Below, piece by piece: positions 1 to 9,035 of a stretch of 64,000 nt of DNA (positions within the stretch are counted from its first letter, which is position 1; every line of letters begins with the position of its first letter). The translations under genes were made by a program, and so were the position numbers. This stretch comes from Desulfosporosinus sp. OT (lineage in GTDB: Bacteria > Bacillota > Desulfitobacteriia > Desulfitobacteriales > Desulfitobacteriaceae), in contig NZ_AGAF01000080.1 in NCBI RefSeq assembly GCF_000224515.1, positions 47,036 through 111,035 on the forward strand, written 5' to 3'. Below the pieces are notes generated by a model, which was not told where the DNA came from, made no database searches, and was given only the letters and a program-made list of their open reading frames with translations.

Positions 1-544
1 CACCTTTCTTTTGCAAGCATATGATAAAAAACACCCAAAGAAACCAAAATATACTTAAATTTCTTTATATTACCAATTACCCAACTTCCTTATGCAATCA
101 AAAACACTATTATAGAGCGGACAAAACACAAGCAAATCTCAATAACCTAAAACTACGGTATTAACTGAGTCCAAAACTTTACTTTCACTTAACATAAATC
201 TCATTTTCAACACAATATTTTTACAAAACATCGCCTTATGACCTATGGCCTATCTCTCAGGGACTTTAGGCTCTATTTAAACACATTTATCGTATCCGTT
301 AATCTAAAAATAGTCAATAGAATATATGATTCTTGATCTTTTTCTTCATACTGTATATTTTATACTTCAGCTCAGACTATATCCTGACAAAAAAAGAAAA
401 GCGACTTTGTAAGCCCCTTTTCAAAGGAAATCATGTTCAATTTTATCAGTCTAATTCGTTGTGCATCTTTTTGAAGAGAAAAGATCAAACTCTACTACTC
501 TTTTATGAGTTATTAGATTTTAAGAGTGTACTTCCAGTTGAAGT
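1..544. other. AT-rich stretch, no gene recognised
   Basis: This 544-base stretch is AT-rich and holds no reading frame with a convincing ribosome binding site or recognisable product. The plus-strand open frame that begins near 333 runs into the antisense of the small gene at 545-814 and has a low-complexity start, so I treat it as chance. No hairpin with a T tract or clear promoter pair was seen. Confidence 0.5.
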
Positions 545-814
545 TCAATGTTCACTACATGGTAAAAATTCTATCTCCAATGGCATATTCTCTACGGCTG
601 TCTTCAACTCCGGCCAACAATCCTTGGTCGTTTGGAGCATTACTTCTCCTAACTCTTTGTTCGTTGTCGTTACTATACCAAGATGCCCTAAACCCTCAAC
701 CAGTTTACATAACATTTGAATTTCCGAACGGTTTATGTGTGCTTTAATGATAAGGTCAGTATTGGTATGCTTAGAGTTCACTTGAGGGTCCTTATGTAGT
801 TCAAGATTGTTCAT
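545..814 (-). CDS. small protein, DUF4911-like, paralogue 1
   Basis: Encodes 89 residues of unknown function. The core (about residues 25-80) contains LCKLVEGLGHLGIVTTTNK followed by LGEVMLQTTKDCWPEL and ends in an acidic/hydrophobic tail. The fold looks like the short DUF4911-type domain often found beside U32 peptidases in Clostridia; that family name is from memory and not certain. An AGGGAG box sits just upstream of the ATG. The next minus-strand gene (911-1150) is a clear paralogue, sharing KLVEGLGHLGIVTTTNK and the ENMP-EIEF ending, so the pair arose by duplication. Compared with its sister it has a longer N-terminus and a C-terminal extension with one extra Cys. It lies downstream of the U32 peptidase gene in the same direction and may be co-transcribed with it. 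Confidence 0.75.
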   Translation of the reverse strand: MNNLELHKDPQVNSKHTNTDLIIKAHINRSEIQMLCKLVEGLGHLGIVTTTNKELGEVMLQTTKDCWPELKTAVENMPLEIEFLPCSEH

Positions 815-910
815 CAGCTATTCTCCCTATATTAAAATTTTCAAAGCTTAAACAAATAGAATCAAACAAAGTTCTTTCATTAAAAACAGATAATTAAGCA
901 AATAAATTAG

Positions 911-1150
911 TCAAATGAACTCTATCTCAAACGGCATGTTTTCTATGGCTTTCTTTAGATCCGGCCAACATTGTTTCGTCGTTTGAATCATAACTTCTCC
1001 CAATGCTTTATTCGTAGTCGTTACAATGCCGAGATGGCCTAAACCTTCGACCAGCTTATCTAACATCTGCATTTCTACTCGTTCTAAGCGCGCACTAACA
1101 ATAACACCTGCTTCCGCAAACTCAGAACTTGCTTGCTCTAAGGGATTCAT
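911..1150 (-). CDS. small protein, DUF4911-like, paralogue 2
   Basis: Encodes 79 residues, paralogous to the product of 545-814. It shares the block KLVEGLGHLGIVTTTNK and the motif LGEVMIQTTKQCWPDL. A good ribosome binding site (AAGGGG) precedes the ATG. The gene begins 21 bases after the stop of the U32 peptidase gene, so the two are probably one transcript. Family members resembling DUF4911 are commonly encoded next to U32 peptidases, which suggests a functional link, but no reaction is known to me. The sequence has no membrane segment or signal peptide and is probably cytoplasmic. Confidence 0.78.
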   Translation of the reverse strand: MNPLEQASSEFAEAGVIVSARLERVEMQMLDKLVEGLGHLGIVTTTNKALGEVMIQTTKQCWPDLKKAIENMPFEIEFI

Positions 1151-1171
1151 TTCATCGTCCCCTTAATCAAC

Positions 1172-2431
1172 TTATTTTTTCTCTCTTTTCGCCCGTCGAA
1201 GAATACTATACTCTTGTATCTCTTTCGGTACGGTCATTCTGATCGTTTGTTGGGCATGGCGAGCCACTTCTATCGGTGTCCCCTCAATATCCCACATTTC
1301 CTTAACCTCGAATGACCAGGAAACCTCATGCGGAGTCAAAACCTCTAAAATTTCTCCCAACTTAAAATGGTTCCTTTGTTCGATCCAGACCATACTTTCA
1401 TCTGATGATATTGGGAGAGTTTCAATTTCTTCCTTACTTAAGGTCACCCCAACAAAATCATAATCTCGAACATAATGAGAAGACTCTAAGTTATGCGATT
1501 TAGCTCCCGGTTTACCAAACAGGAATCCTGCAGAGTAGTCCCGGTGACTCACTTTATCCATCTCTGCCAGCCACTCAGGGAGCTTAGCTTGAAAAACTTC
1601 TTCCCCTTCTTCCCACAACGTATCGATTGCCTCTCGATAAACCTTTACTGTACTGGCAACATATTGAACGCTCTTCATCCGACCTTCGATCTTAAAACTG
1701 TCAATATTGATCGGTTTTAACAAAGGCAGGTACGGCAAGAGACATAAATCATGAGAGTTAAAGACATAAGTCCCTCGTTCATCTTCCTCAATCGGAAAAA
1801 CAACTCCTGGTCGTTTTTCTTCCACCAAGGCGTATCCCCAACGACAAGGCTGCGTACATTCCCCCCGGTTGGCATCCCTACCTGTCAAATAGTTACTCAG
1901 TAAACACCGGCCAGAATAAGACATACACATCGCTCCATGGATAAAGATCTCCAGACCTCCCTCGACTTTAGCACGCATCTCCCTTAGTTCCTCAAGTGTC
2001 AACTCCCGAGCAAGCACGACCCGCTCGATTCCTTGCTTCAGCCAAAATCGTACAGAATACGAATTCGTGTTATTCGCTTGAGTGCTTAAATGCAGTGGTA
2101 GACGAGGAGCGACTTCCTGAGCCATCCCAATAATACCTGGATCAGAGACTATAGCACCATCCACGCCAAGTGCTTCTAGTTGTCTTAGATAATCTGGAAG
2201 CTCTTCAAAATCCGTTTCGTGAGCAAAGATATTAACAGTTACATAAATCTTCTTCCCCAACTCATGCGTCCAGCGAACAGCCTTCTCCATTTCATCCAAG
2301 CCGAAATTCCCGGCATAAGCTCGCAACCCAAAAGCTTGACCACCCATATAAATCGCATCTGCACCATAAGCCAGCGCATACGTTAACTTTTCCCAGTCTC
2401 CCGCAGGAGCCAACAACTCAGGTTTTCTCAT
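1172..2431 (-). CDS. peptidase U32 family protein
   Basis: A 419-residue U32 family protein. The N-terminus reads KPELLAPAGDWEKL, the usual U32 opening, followed by an AYGADAIYMGG block. The middle carries the family Cys motif region (GAMCMSYSGRCLLSNYLTGR and CTQPCRW), which in characterised members such as YegQ/TrhP and RlhA ligates an iron-sulfur cluster used in RNA hydroxylation. C-terminal residues 320-419 form the beta-barrel extension seen in the longer members. Function is therefore either a peptidase-like collagenase homologue or, more probably, prephenate-dependent tRNA/rRNA hydroxylation (inference). The ATG at 2431 is chosen over the TTG at 2467 because AGGGG lies correctly spaced before it and homologues start at this point. 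Confidence 0.9.
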   Translation of the reverse strand: MRKPELLAPAGDWEKLTYALAYGADAIYMGGQAFGLRAYAGNFGLDEMEKAVRWTHELGKKIYVTVNIFAHETDFEELPDYLRQLEALGVDGAIVSDPGIIGMAQEVAPRLPLHLSTQANNTNSYSVRFWLKQGIERVVLARELTLEELREMRAKVEGGLEIFIHGAMCMSYSGRCLLSNYLTGRDANRGECTQPCRWGYALVEEKRPGVVFPIEEDERGTYVFNSHDLCLLPYLPLLKPINIDSFKIEGRMKSVQYVASTVKVYREAIDTLWEEGEEVFQAKLPEWLAEMDKVSHRDYSAGFLFGKPGAKSHNLESSHYVRDYDFVGVTLSKEEIETLPISSDESMVWIEQRNHFKLGEILEVLTPHEVSWSFEVKEMWDIEGTPIEVARHAQQTIRMTVPKEIQEYSILRRAKREKK

Positions 2432-2562
2432 GAAAATTCCCCTAACGTTTACTCTAAGCCCATCCAATTAAGCTTATCTATATAGTTTACCATAAACAAA
2501 GGAATATTAATAAGTTGTTTATGACTCTTAAATTTTTAAGTCAAAATTATAATTAAAGCTTT

Positions 2563-2649
2563 GGCTTTGCTAAATGAATCCCATCACAGGAGTCGCGTCT
2601 AGTGCGCAGCGACGGAGTTTCGGGTGAACGTGCAAAAGCATCTCGCTCC
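2563..2649 (+). repeat. dispersed repeat, copy upstream of trpB
   Basis: The stretch TGAATCCC...GGAGTCGCGTC...GTGCGCAGCG followed by GGAGTTTCGGGTGAACGTGC reappears in the same orientation at 4336-4510, just past trpB. It lies upstream of the trpB promoter and contains no open frame with a ribosome binding site. It looks like an intergenic repeat sequence rather than a gene. Confidence 0.6.
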
Positions 2650-2679
2650 AACGACCCGTAGTTTTTAACAAATTACCCC

Positions 2680-2708
2680 TTGACGTCCAGCCTCTGCCAT
2701 ATTACAAT
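2680..2708 (+). promoter_or_regulatory. sigma-A type promoter of the trpB transcript
   Basis: TTGACG at 2680-2685 and TACAAT at 2703-2708 are separated by 17 bases. They lie about 30 bases upstream of the start of the T-box leader, as expected for its promoter. Prediction by eye. Confidence 0.6.
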
Positions 2709-2739
2709 ACAGAAAAATATTACAAGACAATGATGAGAA

Positions 2740-3052
2740 ATAGTAAGTCTTTGCGGAATGTTTAAGCGAGTCAGAGAAGGTGAAAGTCTGATACACTTCC
2801 CGTAGATCGAATGGATCTCAGAGTCGTAATCCGAACGCTTTAGCGTCAGTAGGTGCTACCGGGGGTTTCCCGTTACAGAAACACGGATATCGAGAGGTCG
2901 ACTCTCCGCATCTGCTTATAATTATGCATGAGAATACATCCTACTCCGTATCTAAGCTTGAGGTATAAGAATCTACTATGTAGATCTGTACAAAAAAGGT
3001 GGCATAATGGAAATTAACTTTCCGTCCTTTCTAAGGGCGGAAAGTTTTTTTA
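2740..3052 (+). ncRNA. T-box riboswitch (Trp) upstream of trpB
   Basis: A canonical T-box leader. The Stem I signature AGCGAGTCAGAGAAGGTG is at 2765-2782 with its closing TCAGA/TCTGA helix. A specifier-type GAA-TGG-A occurs at 2810-2815, so the specifier codon is likely UGG (Trp) at 2812-2814. The Stem II/IIA-B elements AGTAGG, CCGG and CCCGTTA follow at about 2849-2877. The T-box itself (AAGGTGGCATAATGG) ends at 3010. Its TGGC would pair with the GCCA end of a tRNA with discriminator G73, which fits tRNA-Trp. Uncharged tRNA-Trp should stabilise the antiterminator and allow trpB expression. Terminator and trpB follow directly. Confidence 0.9.
3016..3052 (+). terminator. intrinsic terminator of the trpB T-box
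   Basis: AACTTTCCG (3017-3024 region) pairs with CGGAAAGTT at 3038-3046, with inner CC/GG pairs, followed by a run of T. This is the terminator that competes with the T-box antiterminator. Confidence 0.88.
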
Positions 3053-3085
3053 TTTTTAAAACTATAAAAATGGAGGAATCTTATT

Positions 3086-4264
3086 ATGGAAAAAGGTTAT
3101 TTTGGTGAATACGGCGGAAGTTTTGTCCCACCTCAATTACAAAATGCACTCGATCAATTGGATGATGCCTTCGAAAAGTATAAGGATGATCCTGCTTTCA
3201 ATGACGAACTTGACTATTATCTTCGCCAATATGTTGGGCGCCCAAACCCTCTCTACTATGCAGAAAAACTTTCTAAACAATTAGGGGGCGCAAAGATCTA
3301 CCTTAAGCGCGAAGATCTAAATCATACTGGCGCTCATAAGATCAACAATGTCCTAGGGCAAACCCTACTTGCCAAGCGTATGGGAGTCAAACGAGTAATC
3401 GCCGAAACTGGAGCCGGTCAACACGGCGTAGCTACAGCAACGGCCTGTGCACTCTTTGACATGGAATGTGTTATTTATATGGGAGAAGAAGATACTAGAC
3501 GCCAATCCCTAAATGTCTTCCGCATGGAACTGTTAGGAGCTAAAGTAATCTCCGTCACATCCGGAACACGCACGCTTAAAGATGCCGTGGATGCAGCCCT
3601 TGGAGACTTCGCCACCAACTTCGAAAACACATTTTATATGCTGGGTTCTGCTGTTGGTCCTCATCCCTTCCCAACACTGGTCAAACACTTCCAGGCAATC
3701 ATCTCTCGAGAAGCACGCCAACAAATACTGGAAGCTGAAGGTAAACTCCCTGATGTAGTCATGGCCTGCGTCGGCGGCGGAAGCAATGCGATCGGCATGT
3801 TTGCTAACTTCATTCCTGACTCGAGTGTCAAACTTATAGGAGTCGAACCAGCGGGTTTAGGTTTAGAAACAGGAAAGCATGCCGCTCCCCTCACTGCCGG
3901 CGCACCTGGAATCGTACACGGTTTCAAATGTTACGTCATGGCGGATGAAAAAGGTGAGCCTCTCGCCACTCATTCTATTTCAGCAGGCTTAGACTATCCC
4001 GGTGTTGGACCCGAACACAGCTACCTGAAAGACATCGGTCGTGCCGAATATGTAAGTGTAACCGATGAAGAATCCCTTGCAGCATTCCACAGGCTCTCTA
4101 AATGCGAAGGCATCATCCCAGCACTGGAAAGCGCCCACGCTGTCGCCTATGCGCTTAAACTTGCTCCTAGTATGACCTCAGACCAAATCATCATCATCAA
4201 TCTTTCCGGCCGCGGGGACAAAGACGTTCAACAAATTCAAGAGATGTCTAAACAACCCCAATAA
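3086..4264 (+). CDS. trpB: tryptophan synthase beta chain
   Basis: TrpB (392 residues, normal length) condenses indole with L-serine to give tryptophan, using pyridoxal phosphate. The PLP lysine lies in [10 protein letters not shown] (about residue 84), and the glycine-rich phosphate loop [10 protein letters not shown] is at about residue 229. The start [16 protein letters not shown] is that of the classical TrpB1 type. A GGAGG box precedes the ATG. It is an orphan here: no trpA, trpC or other trp gene is adjacent, so it is either a salvage enzyme using external indole or its partners lie elsewhere. Expression is controlled by the Trp T-box just upstream. Direct copies of an intergenic repeat flank the unit. 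Confidence 0.97.
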   Translation: MEKGYFGEYGGSFVPPQLQNALDQLDDAFEKYKDDPAFNDELDYYLRQYVGRPNPLYYAEKLSKQLGGAKIYLKREDLNHTGAHKINNVLGQTLLAKRMGVKRVIAETGAGQHGVATATACALFDMECVIYMGEEDTRRQSLNVFRMELLGAKVISVTSGTRTLKDAVDAALGDFATNFENTFYMLGSAVGPHPFPTLVKHFQAIISREARQQILEAEGKLPDVVMACVGGGSNAIGMFANFIPDSSVKLIGVEPAGLGLETGKHAAPLTAGAPGIVHGFKCYVMADEKGEPLATHSISAGLDYPGVGPEHSYLKDIGRAEYVSVTDEESLAAFHRLSKCEGIIPALESAHAVAYALKLAPSMTSDQIIIINLSGRGDKDVQQIQEMSKQPQ

Positions 4265-4335
4265 TGGTCCTTATTCCTGCAATGCAAATCCATCTCCAAA
4301 GACCCCATACCTAGCCTCTATTCAACAAAGCAGAG

Positions 4336-4510
4336 ATGGATTTTGCAAAGTGAATCCCGTTAAACGGAGTCGCGTCGAGCGCACGCCGACGTTAAAGCCT
4401 GAAAAAGTTAGCGGTTGACATGCAGAAAGCACAAGGGTTTAGCTTTTTCGCTTTAATGTCCAGTGCGCAGCGGCGGAGTTTCGGGTGAACGTGCAGAACC
4501 ATCTTGCTCC
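4336..4510 (+). repeat. dispersed repeat, copy downstream of trpB
   Basis: Contains TGAATCCC...GGAGTCGCGTCGAGCGC (4351-4382) and, after an insert, AGTGCGCAGCGGCGGAGTTT with CGGGTGAACGTGC and TCTTGCTCC (4462-4510). These correspond in order and orientation to 2563-2649. The insert of about 75 bases, with GTTAAAGC... and ...GCTTTAATG at its ends, makes an inverted pair. No gene is seen. Confidence 0.6.
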
Positions 4511-4517
4511 CACACCC

Positions 4518-5542
4518 TCACTGATAAAGTTTAATATTTCTCAAATGTTCAGCATACGTCTTAGCAAATGCATGATAACCATCTTTTTTGGCCACATAGT
4601 ATAAAAAATCCGTTTGGGCCGGATGCAATGCCGCTTGTAGGGAGGCATCTCCAGGGTTGGCAATCGGCCCCGGCGGTAGCCCTTGGTGAAGATAAGTATT
4701 ATACGGTGAAGGAATCTGCAGATCCTTGTTATAAAGTTTCGGTTTTGGGGTGCCCAGTATAAATTGGATAGTGGCATCCACTTGAAGGGGTTGGTTAATC
4801 TTTAATCGATTCATTAGCACTGAAGCAATTAGAGGTCGATCCGTTGCTTTTACCGCCTCTTTTTCAATCAAAGAGCCCAAGGTAACCCAGTCAGAAATCG
4901 AGAGCTTCTTTGAAACAAGTTGCTTCTGTACCTCTGGCGTTAGCTCCTTGGCAAACTGTTGAAGAAACATATCAATCACAGCATGTGGTTTTGCTTTCAA
5001 ATCGATATAATAGGTGTCCGGAAATAAATACCCTTCTAAGTGGTGAATCCCTTTGGGGGCACCCTGTAAAAAGGGATATGAGAACGTATCGTCCGTAATA
5101 ACCTTCGTAAATTCTTCTTGACTCCCAATCCCCTTTTGGACTAGAAGTGAGATAATTTGTTCCGTATTGTACCCTTCCGGAATAGTCACATGACTAATAC
5201 CTGTAAGTTCGGGGCCATTAAGCAATTCATTAATTATTTCGTCAGGAGACATTGTTGGCGCCAATTTATAATCCCCAACATAAAGCTTGAAATTAGCTTC
5301 TCGTGACTTTGCTAACCATCTAAACACCCAAGCACTGCGGATGAGATGACGCTGTTGCAATTCCCCTCCGAGTTGATCTGCTGTTGTTCCAGGAGCAATT
5401 GTGACCTTCTCTCTATTACCTGTAGGAGCGTAAGGCTTTGTCGCCCATGACCACCAGGACAAGAATCCAAAGCCCCCGACTAAGAGAACAAGAATAACAC
5501 CCCTAAAGCTCTTCCACCGTCTTTTTTTCTTTTTGGGGACAT
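4518..5542 (-). CDS. mltG: endolytic transglycosylase MltG, N-terminus out of frame
   Basis: MltG (YceG) cleaves nascent peptidoglycan glycan strands at the outer face of the membrane and acts as a terminase. The body has the LysM-like first domain (TIAPGTTADQLGGEL) and the YceG catalytic domain with the LIEKEA motif holding the catalytic Glu, then VDATIQF, SPYNTYLHQGLPPGPIANPG and the usual C-terminus. The continuous frame begins only at a TTG at 5462, inside the membrane segment. The natural start, an ATG at 5542 after an AG-rich box, is in a different frame. Re-reading one base in the A7 run at 5522-5528 joins MSPKRKK to RRWKSFRGVILVLLVGGFGF, a perfect basic-plus-transmembrane start. So the gene has a frameshift, programmed slippage or a sequence error there. 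Confidence 0.85.
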
Positions 5543-5583
5543 ATTCCCACTCTCTCTTTCCACTTACTTTTCACGAACCCACT

Positions 5584-6927
5584 CTAACTTCCAACGCGCA
5601 GAATACGATTAGCTGGGGCATACGAGTCGCGACCGAGGAACTGCTTAGTTTCGGTTCCGCTAGCATCACGAATGATCTTCCAAGTGTTAACAATAATCCC
5701 CTTTGAACCGAATTGCTCCTGAATAGTACGACCCGCGGGTAGTTTAGAATCCAGCCGTCTTTCCGTCTTATAGGCTATTGTCTTTACCACTTGTCTTTCA
5801 ATGCGTACGGATTTGTCCGTCTTCTTACCCCAGATCCGAAGGGTCAGAGCACCTGGTTTAACATCTGCCCGTATATATACCAATGAAGTGGTATCATTCT
5901 TAAATTTAAAATCAGTATTAGGATAGTTGACCGTTGCATCTTGACCGGCAGGAACATAACTTACAGCTACCTCATGGGGAGCCCTTTCCACAACTCCTAA
6001 ATTACTTAGAAGCACAGCATTATAGAGGGTTGAGGAAACTTGGCATATACCTCCACCAGTACCTTTGACATATTCGCCGTTAATTATAATGTAAGCATCT
6101 TTATACCCAGTACTTGGTTCACGAGGACCAACTGTATCATTGAAGGAAAATGTCTCTCCTGGACGTAGAATTTTTCGATCGATAGCTTTAGCCGCAACAG
6201 TCAAATTCGCAGAACGATTTTTCTCATTAACTGAGAATTTAGTCGTATACTCTCCAATAACGGTATCAAAAGCTAAGTTTTTTACAGTCTCAGCGGTAAC
6301 TGCAGCGGGCACTTCTTTCATCGGAATATCTATCCGTTCCGGTACCTTAGATAGAGGTATCTTTTGAATATTGCTAATCAGTCGATCAAGGTCAACTGTC
6401 CGACCACTCTGCGCAGAAGTTATAACAACCTTGTCATTAGCGATTTTATACGAAGCGTCTTTTGCCGGTTGGTTAAATTTCGTTAGTTTCTCATTAAGCG
6501 CCTTCTTTGCTTTCAATGAATCGACTTTAAGTACAGTCGGCAGAACCGTTCCGGGGGCAACCTGAGTCCCTTCTATTGTCTTCTGCGTATCCAAATCAAT
6601 ACCTATGTCTTTTAAGGTTATCGGAATCTCGGTTTCATTGTACAACAGTACACGCGTTTCTTCCAGCTTGTCCTTTGCCCATTCCTCTATTTTTATTGGT
6701 GCTTCAGAGACGGGCGTGCCACTTAAATCCAAACTTTCAACTTTTGTTCCCTCACCAATGATCTGATTTGTAGCTCCAACACCTGAATTCTCTGAAGTTT
6801 GAGTGGAAGGGTTATTCGGCTCAATCATGTGGTTTGTAGGGAAGCATCCTCCAATAAGCAATGTCGAAAAAAAAAGAGCCAGAGCTTTATAAAGAGCCAA
6901 AGTCAATGTTTGTCTTATGTGCTTCAT
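5584..6927 (-). CDS. VanW family lipoprotein
   Basis: A 447-residue protein with a lipoprotein signal (LLIGGC lipobox near residue 28), so it is probably anchored to the outer membrane face. It contains a peptidoglycan-binding-like region (residues about 50-230) and a VanW domain with the hallmark GPREPSTGYKDA, GGGICQVSSTLYNAV and PAGQDATVNYPNTDFKFKN. A G5-like tail follows (about 370-447). VanW was named from vancomycin resistance clusters, but its reaction is unknown and most homologues are cell-envelope proteins. The ATG at 6927 is used because GGAGG lies 8 bases before it. A paralogue is encoded at 32554-33708. The gene is downstream of the DUF1292-ruvX group but separated by a terminator. 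Confidence 0.88.
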   Translation of the reverse strand: MKHIRQTLTLALYKALALFFSTLLIGGCFPTNHMIEPNNPSTQTSENSGVGATNQIIGEGTKVESLDLSGTPVSEAPIKIEEWAKDKLEETRVLLYNETEIPITLKDIGIDLDTQKTIEGTQVAPGTVLPTVLKVDSLKAKKALNEKLTKFNQPAKDASYKIANDKVVITSAQSGRTVDLDRLISNIQKIPLSKVPERIDIPMKEVPAAVTAETVKNLAFDTVIGEYTTKFSVNEKNRSANLTVAAKAIDRKILRPGETFSFNDTVGPREPSTGYKDAYIIINGEYVKGTGGGICQVSSTLYNAVLLSNLGVVERAPHEVAVSYVPAGQDATVNYPNTDFKFKNDTTSLVYIRADVKPGALTLRIWGKKTDKSVRIERQVVKTIAYKTERRLDSKLPAGRTIQEQFGSKGIIVNTWKIIRDASGTETKQFLGRDSYAPANRILRVGS

Positions 6928-7018
6928 AACCAACACCTCCACTTTTGTCAACGTTAGTATCTCCGTAGAATTGCAGGTTTATCGTTGAATTTTTTCCCTT
7001 TTTCTTCAATAAACAAGA

Positions 7019-7052
7019 AGAACTCGCTGAGATGATGATCTCAACGAGTTAT
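7019..7052 (-). terminator. terminator after the alaS-DUF1292 gene group
   Basis: AACTCG-TGAGAT and ATCTCA-CGAGTT form a near-perfect hairpin (7020-7050). On the minus strand it is followed by a T-rich CTTCTTGTTTATT stretch. Confidence 0.7.
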
Positions 7053-7077
7053 TTGTTTTCCTATGTAGATGTTAGGA

Positions 7078-7386
7078 TTATTCTTCTTCGGATTCTACTA
7101 GGTTTTCCCAAGCATCCGCCACTTTTTCCCACTCTTCATCGTCTTCGATGTCAAGCAGCATTTCGCCACCTTCAGCATCTTTGCCTAGTTTAAGGATAAT
7201 AGCCTCATCGGCTTCCTCATCTTCGGATTCATCCTCCGAAATAGGCATCAGGACAAAATATGTCGAGCCTTCAAGTTCCAAGGTATCAAGATGGAGAAAC
7301 TCATGGTCTTTTCCCTCATCATCTGTTAGCACAACTGTGTCAAATTCCTCAGCGTCATGCTCATGGTCATGATCATGTTCAGTCAT
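7078..7386 (-). CDS. DUF1292 family protein
   Basis: A very acidic 102-residue protein with a His/Asp-rich start (EHDHDHEHDAEE) and the DUF1292 core, in which the segment FDTVVLTDDEGKDHEFLHLD is followed by STYFVLMPI. The function of the family (B. subtilis YrzB type) is unknown. It commonly follows ruvX in Firmicutes, as here. The ATG at 7386 is preferred because AGAGGTG precedes it; an upstream in-frame GTG would add three residues. No membrane segment. Confidence 0.9.
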   Translation of the reverse strand: MTEHDHDHEHDAEEFDTVVLTDDEGKDHEFLHLDTLELEGSTYFVLMPISEDESEDEEADEAIILKLGKDAEGGEMLLDIEDDEEWEKVADAWENLVESEEE

Positions 7387-7448
7387 ATAATTCACCTCTT
7401 ATCAAAGATATGGTCATTGTACTATTGTAGGTAATGATTGTCAAATAC

Positions 7449-7871
7449 TCACACCGGAATATTTTTGCTCTGCCTACGATCCAGATAGCCCTGAAGTATA
7501 AAAACAGCTGCCATCTTATCAATCACAAGCTTCCGTTTCGAGCGCGACACATCCGCTTCCAGAAGGGTCCGCTGCGCAGCTACCGTGCTTAGACGCTCAT
7601 CCCATAACTCCACTAGAAGCCCAAACTCCGAACGTAAAAGTTCAGCAAACTCAGAGGTTGCTTCACAACGCGGCCCCAGTGTTCCATTCATATTCTTCGG
7701 ATAGCCTATGACGATCTCATTAACCTCATACTCACGGATGAGTTCACGCAACTCATCGATCTCCTTCTTCGAGCGCCTAATCGTCTTAACCCCCTGAGCC
7801 GTCCAAAAAAAAGCATCGCTCACCGCCACGCCAATCGTCTTCGACCCAAAATCCAACCCCATAATTCGCAT
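7449..7871 (-). CDS. ruvX: YqgF/RuvX putative Holliday junction resolvase
   Basis: A 140-residue RNase H-fold protein, essential in many bacteria and involved in 16S rRNA 5'-end processing (established for E. coli YqgF). It was originally predicted as a resolvase. The sequence shows [19 protein letters not shown] with the first catalytic Asp, [14 protein letters not shown], and [16 protein letters not shown] with the conserved DER. The start at 7871 has GGAGGGG five bases upstream. It lies in the order ireB - reductase - ruvX - DUF1292. The aldo/keto reductase gene interrupts an otherwise conserved neighbourhood. Confidence 0.93.
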   Translation of the reverse strand: MRIMGLDFGSKTIGVAVSDAFFWTAQGVKTIRRSKKEIDELRELIREYEVNEIVIGYPKNMNGTLGPRCEATSEFAELLRSEFGLLVELWDERLSTVAAQRTLLEADVSRSKRKLVIDKMAAVFILQGYLDRRQSKNIPV

Positions 7872-7921
7872 AATATCCCCTCCCAGCAAACCTACCCCTA
7901 GTATAAGAAATCATTAAGTTA

Positions 7922-8866
7922 TTATACGATCTTAAGGCAAAAATGCGAGCAAACTCTCCCACAATACCCACAAAGCACACACGCCTCAGTATCTACCACT
8001 GCGACCATGTCTTCAAGGTGCAATGCACCCTGCGGGCAGGCTTCCAAACAACGCCCACACCCTTGGCACCAATCAGCAATATAAAGTTTCCGCTCTCTAT
8101 GTTTGACTTTTTCCTGCAAGTCTTGCGGAATAACCTTCTCTGCCAACAAAAGAAGGTTATAATCCACCTCTTCCCGGCTAGACATTCCTAAAGCCATGGC
8201 CTGTACACCCTTAATACTTCGAACAAAGGCCACAGCTTTTTCCGGGTCATGGGCTAAATGCCCACCCCCAAAAACCTTCATGGCATATATTCCAATACCT
8301 AAATCTGCCGCAAACGAAATGGCCTCGAGCATATCGCTTAAATTCCCATCGATAATCCCTAACCCTTGGTAATTCAAGATTGGATGAATTACATCAAGAC
8401 CTGGTTGGAGCGCTCCAGCCCGGACTCCGGCAACAGCATGCGTCGAAATGCCGATCCAGCGGACGATGCCCTTTTCCTTGGCCCTCAGAAGTTCTTCCCA
8501 AGCGCCTGAATGCCCTTTGAGGGTATGGGCGCTTTCTTGTTCGTGAAGCAAAAAATAATCAAGTGTTTCCCGCTTGAGAGCAGTTCGCGCCTTTTCCAGG
8601 CTCTGGCGCATTTCTACGGCAGTGACGGAGTATGATTTACTAATAATGCGCACATCGGGATAACCCTTTGTCGCTGCAGCAATTTGCTCATAGTTATCAT
8701 AAATTTCCGCCGTATCAATCCAATTTACCCCATGCTCAAGGGCATACTTCAGAACTAAAGTCCCTTCTTCATGCGTCACACGTCCTTGTAGCGGGGATAT
8801 GGCTAAGCTTCCGAAGCACACCTCCGAAACTTGCGGCCCCCATAAACCTAGTTTAACTTGGCGCAT
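7922..8866 (-). CDS. aldo/keto reductase with C-terminal 4Fe-4S ferredoxin domain
   Basis: A 314-residue cytoplasmic oxidoreductase. The N-terminal barrel has the AKR features WIDTAEIYDNYE (catalytic Asp/Tyr), LDYFLLHEQ and WIGISTHA. The last 60 residues hold two cluster motifs, CQGCGRCLEACPQGAL and CVLCGYCGRVC, so it probably carries one or two [4Fe-4S] clusters and takes electrons from ferredoxin-type partners rather than only NADPH (inference). The substrate is unknown. The ATG at 8866 is chosen since AAAGGAGAG lies just upstream; the open frame extends further only through unlikely low-homology sequence. About 210 bases of non-coding sequence with small repeats separate it from ireB, suggesting it was inserted into the alaS-ireB-ruvX group. 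Confidence 0.9.
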   Translation of the reverse strand: MRQVKLGLWGPQVSEVCFGSLAISPLQGRVTHEEGTLVLKYALEHGVNWIDTAEIYDNYEQIAAATKGYPDVRIISKSYSVTAVEMRQSLEKARTALKRETLDYFLLHEQESAHTLKGHSGAWEELLRAKEKGIVRWIGISTHAVAGVRAGALQPGLDVIHPILNYQGLGIIDGNLSDMLEAISFAADLGIGIYAMKVFGGGHLAHDPEKAVAFVRSIKGVQAMALGMSSREEVDYNLLLLAEKVIPQDLQEKVKHRERKLYIADWCQGCGRCLEACPQGALHLEDMVAVVDTEACVLCGYCGRVCSHFCLKIV

Positions 8867-9035
8867 ATCCACTCTCCTTTTCAAGGCCAGTTTGAAGCTT
8901 GAGTCGCGAGGCTCGAACATCGAATTCAAGTCAGAAATTCCAGGCCAAAGGCAGATATTACCCATCGCGCAACGTGCTTCACACGACGTATCGTGCATCG
9001 CCCTTCGATATCGAACCTCGTGCATCGCTAAAGGC

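Noticed and set aside
333-719. Plus-strand open frame of 128 codons
   Set aside because: Lies antisense to the small paralogue gene at 545-814, has no ribosome binding site and a composition typical of AT-rich chance frames.
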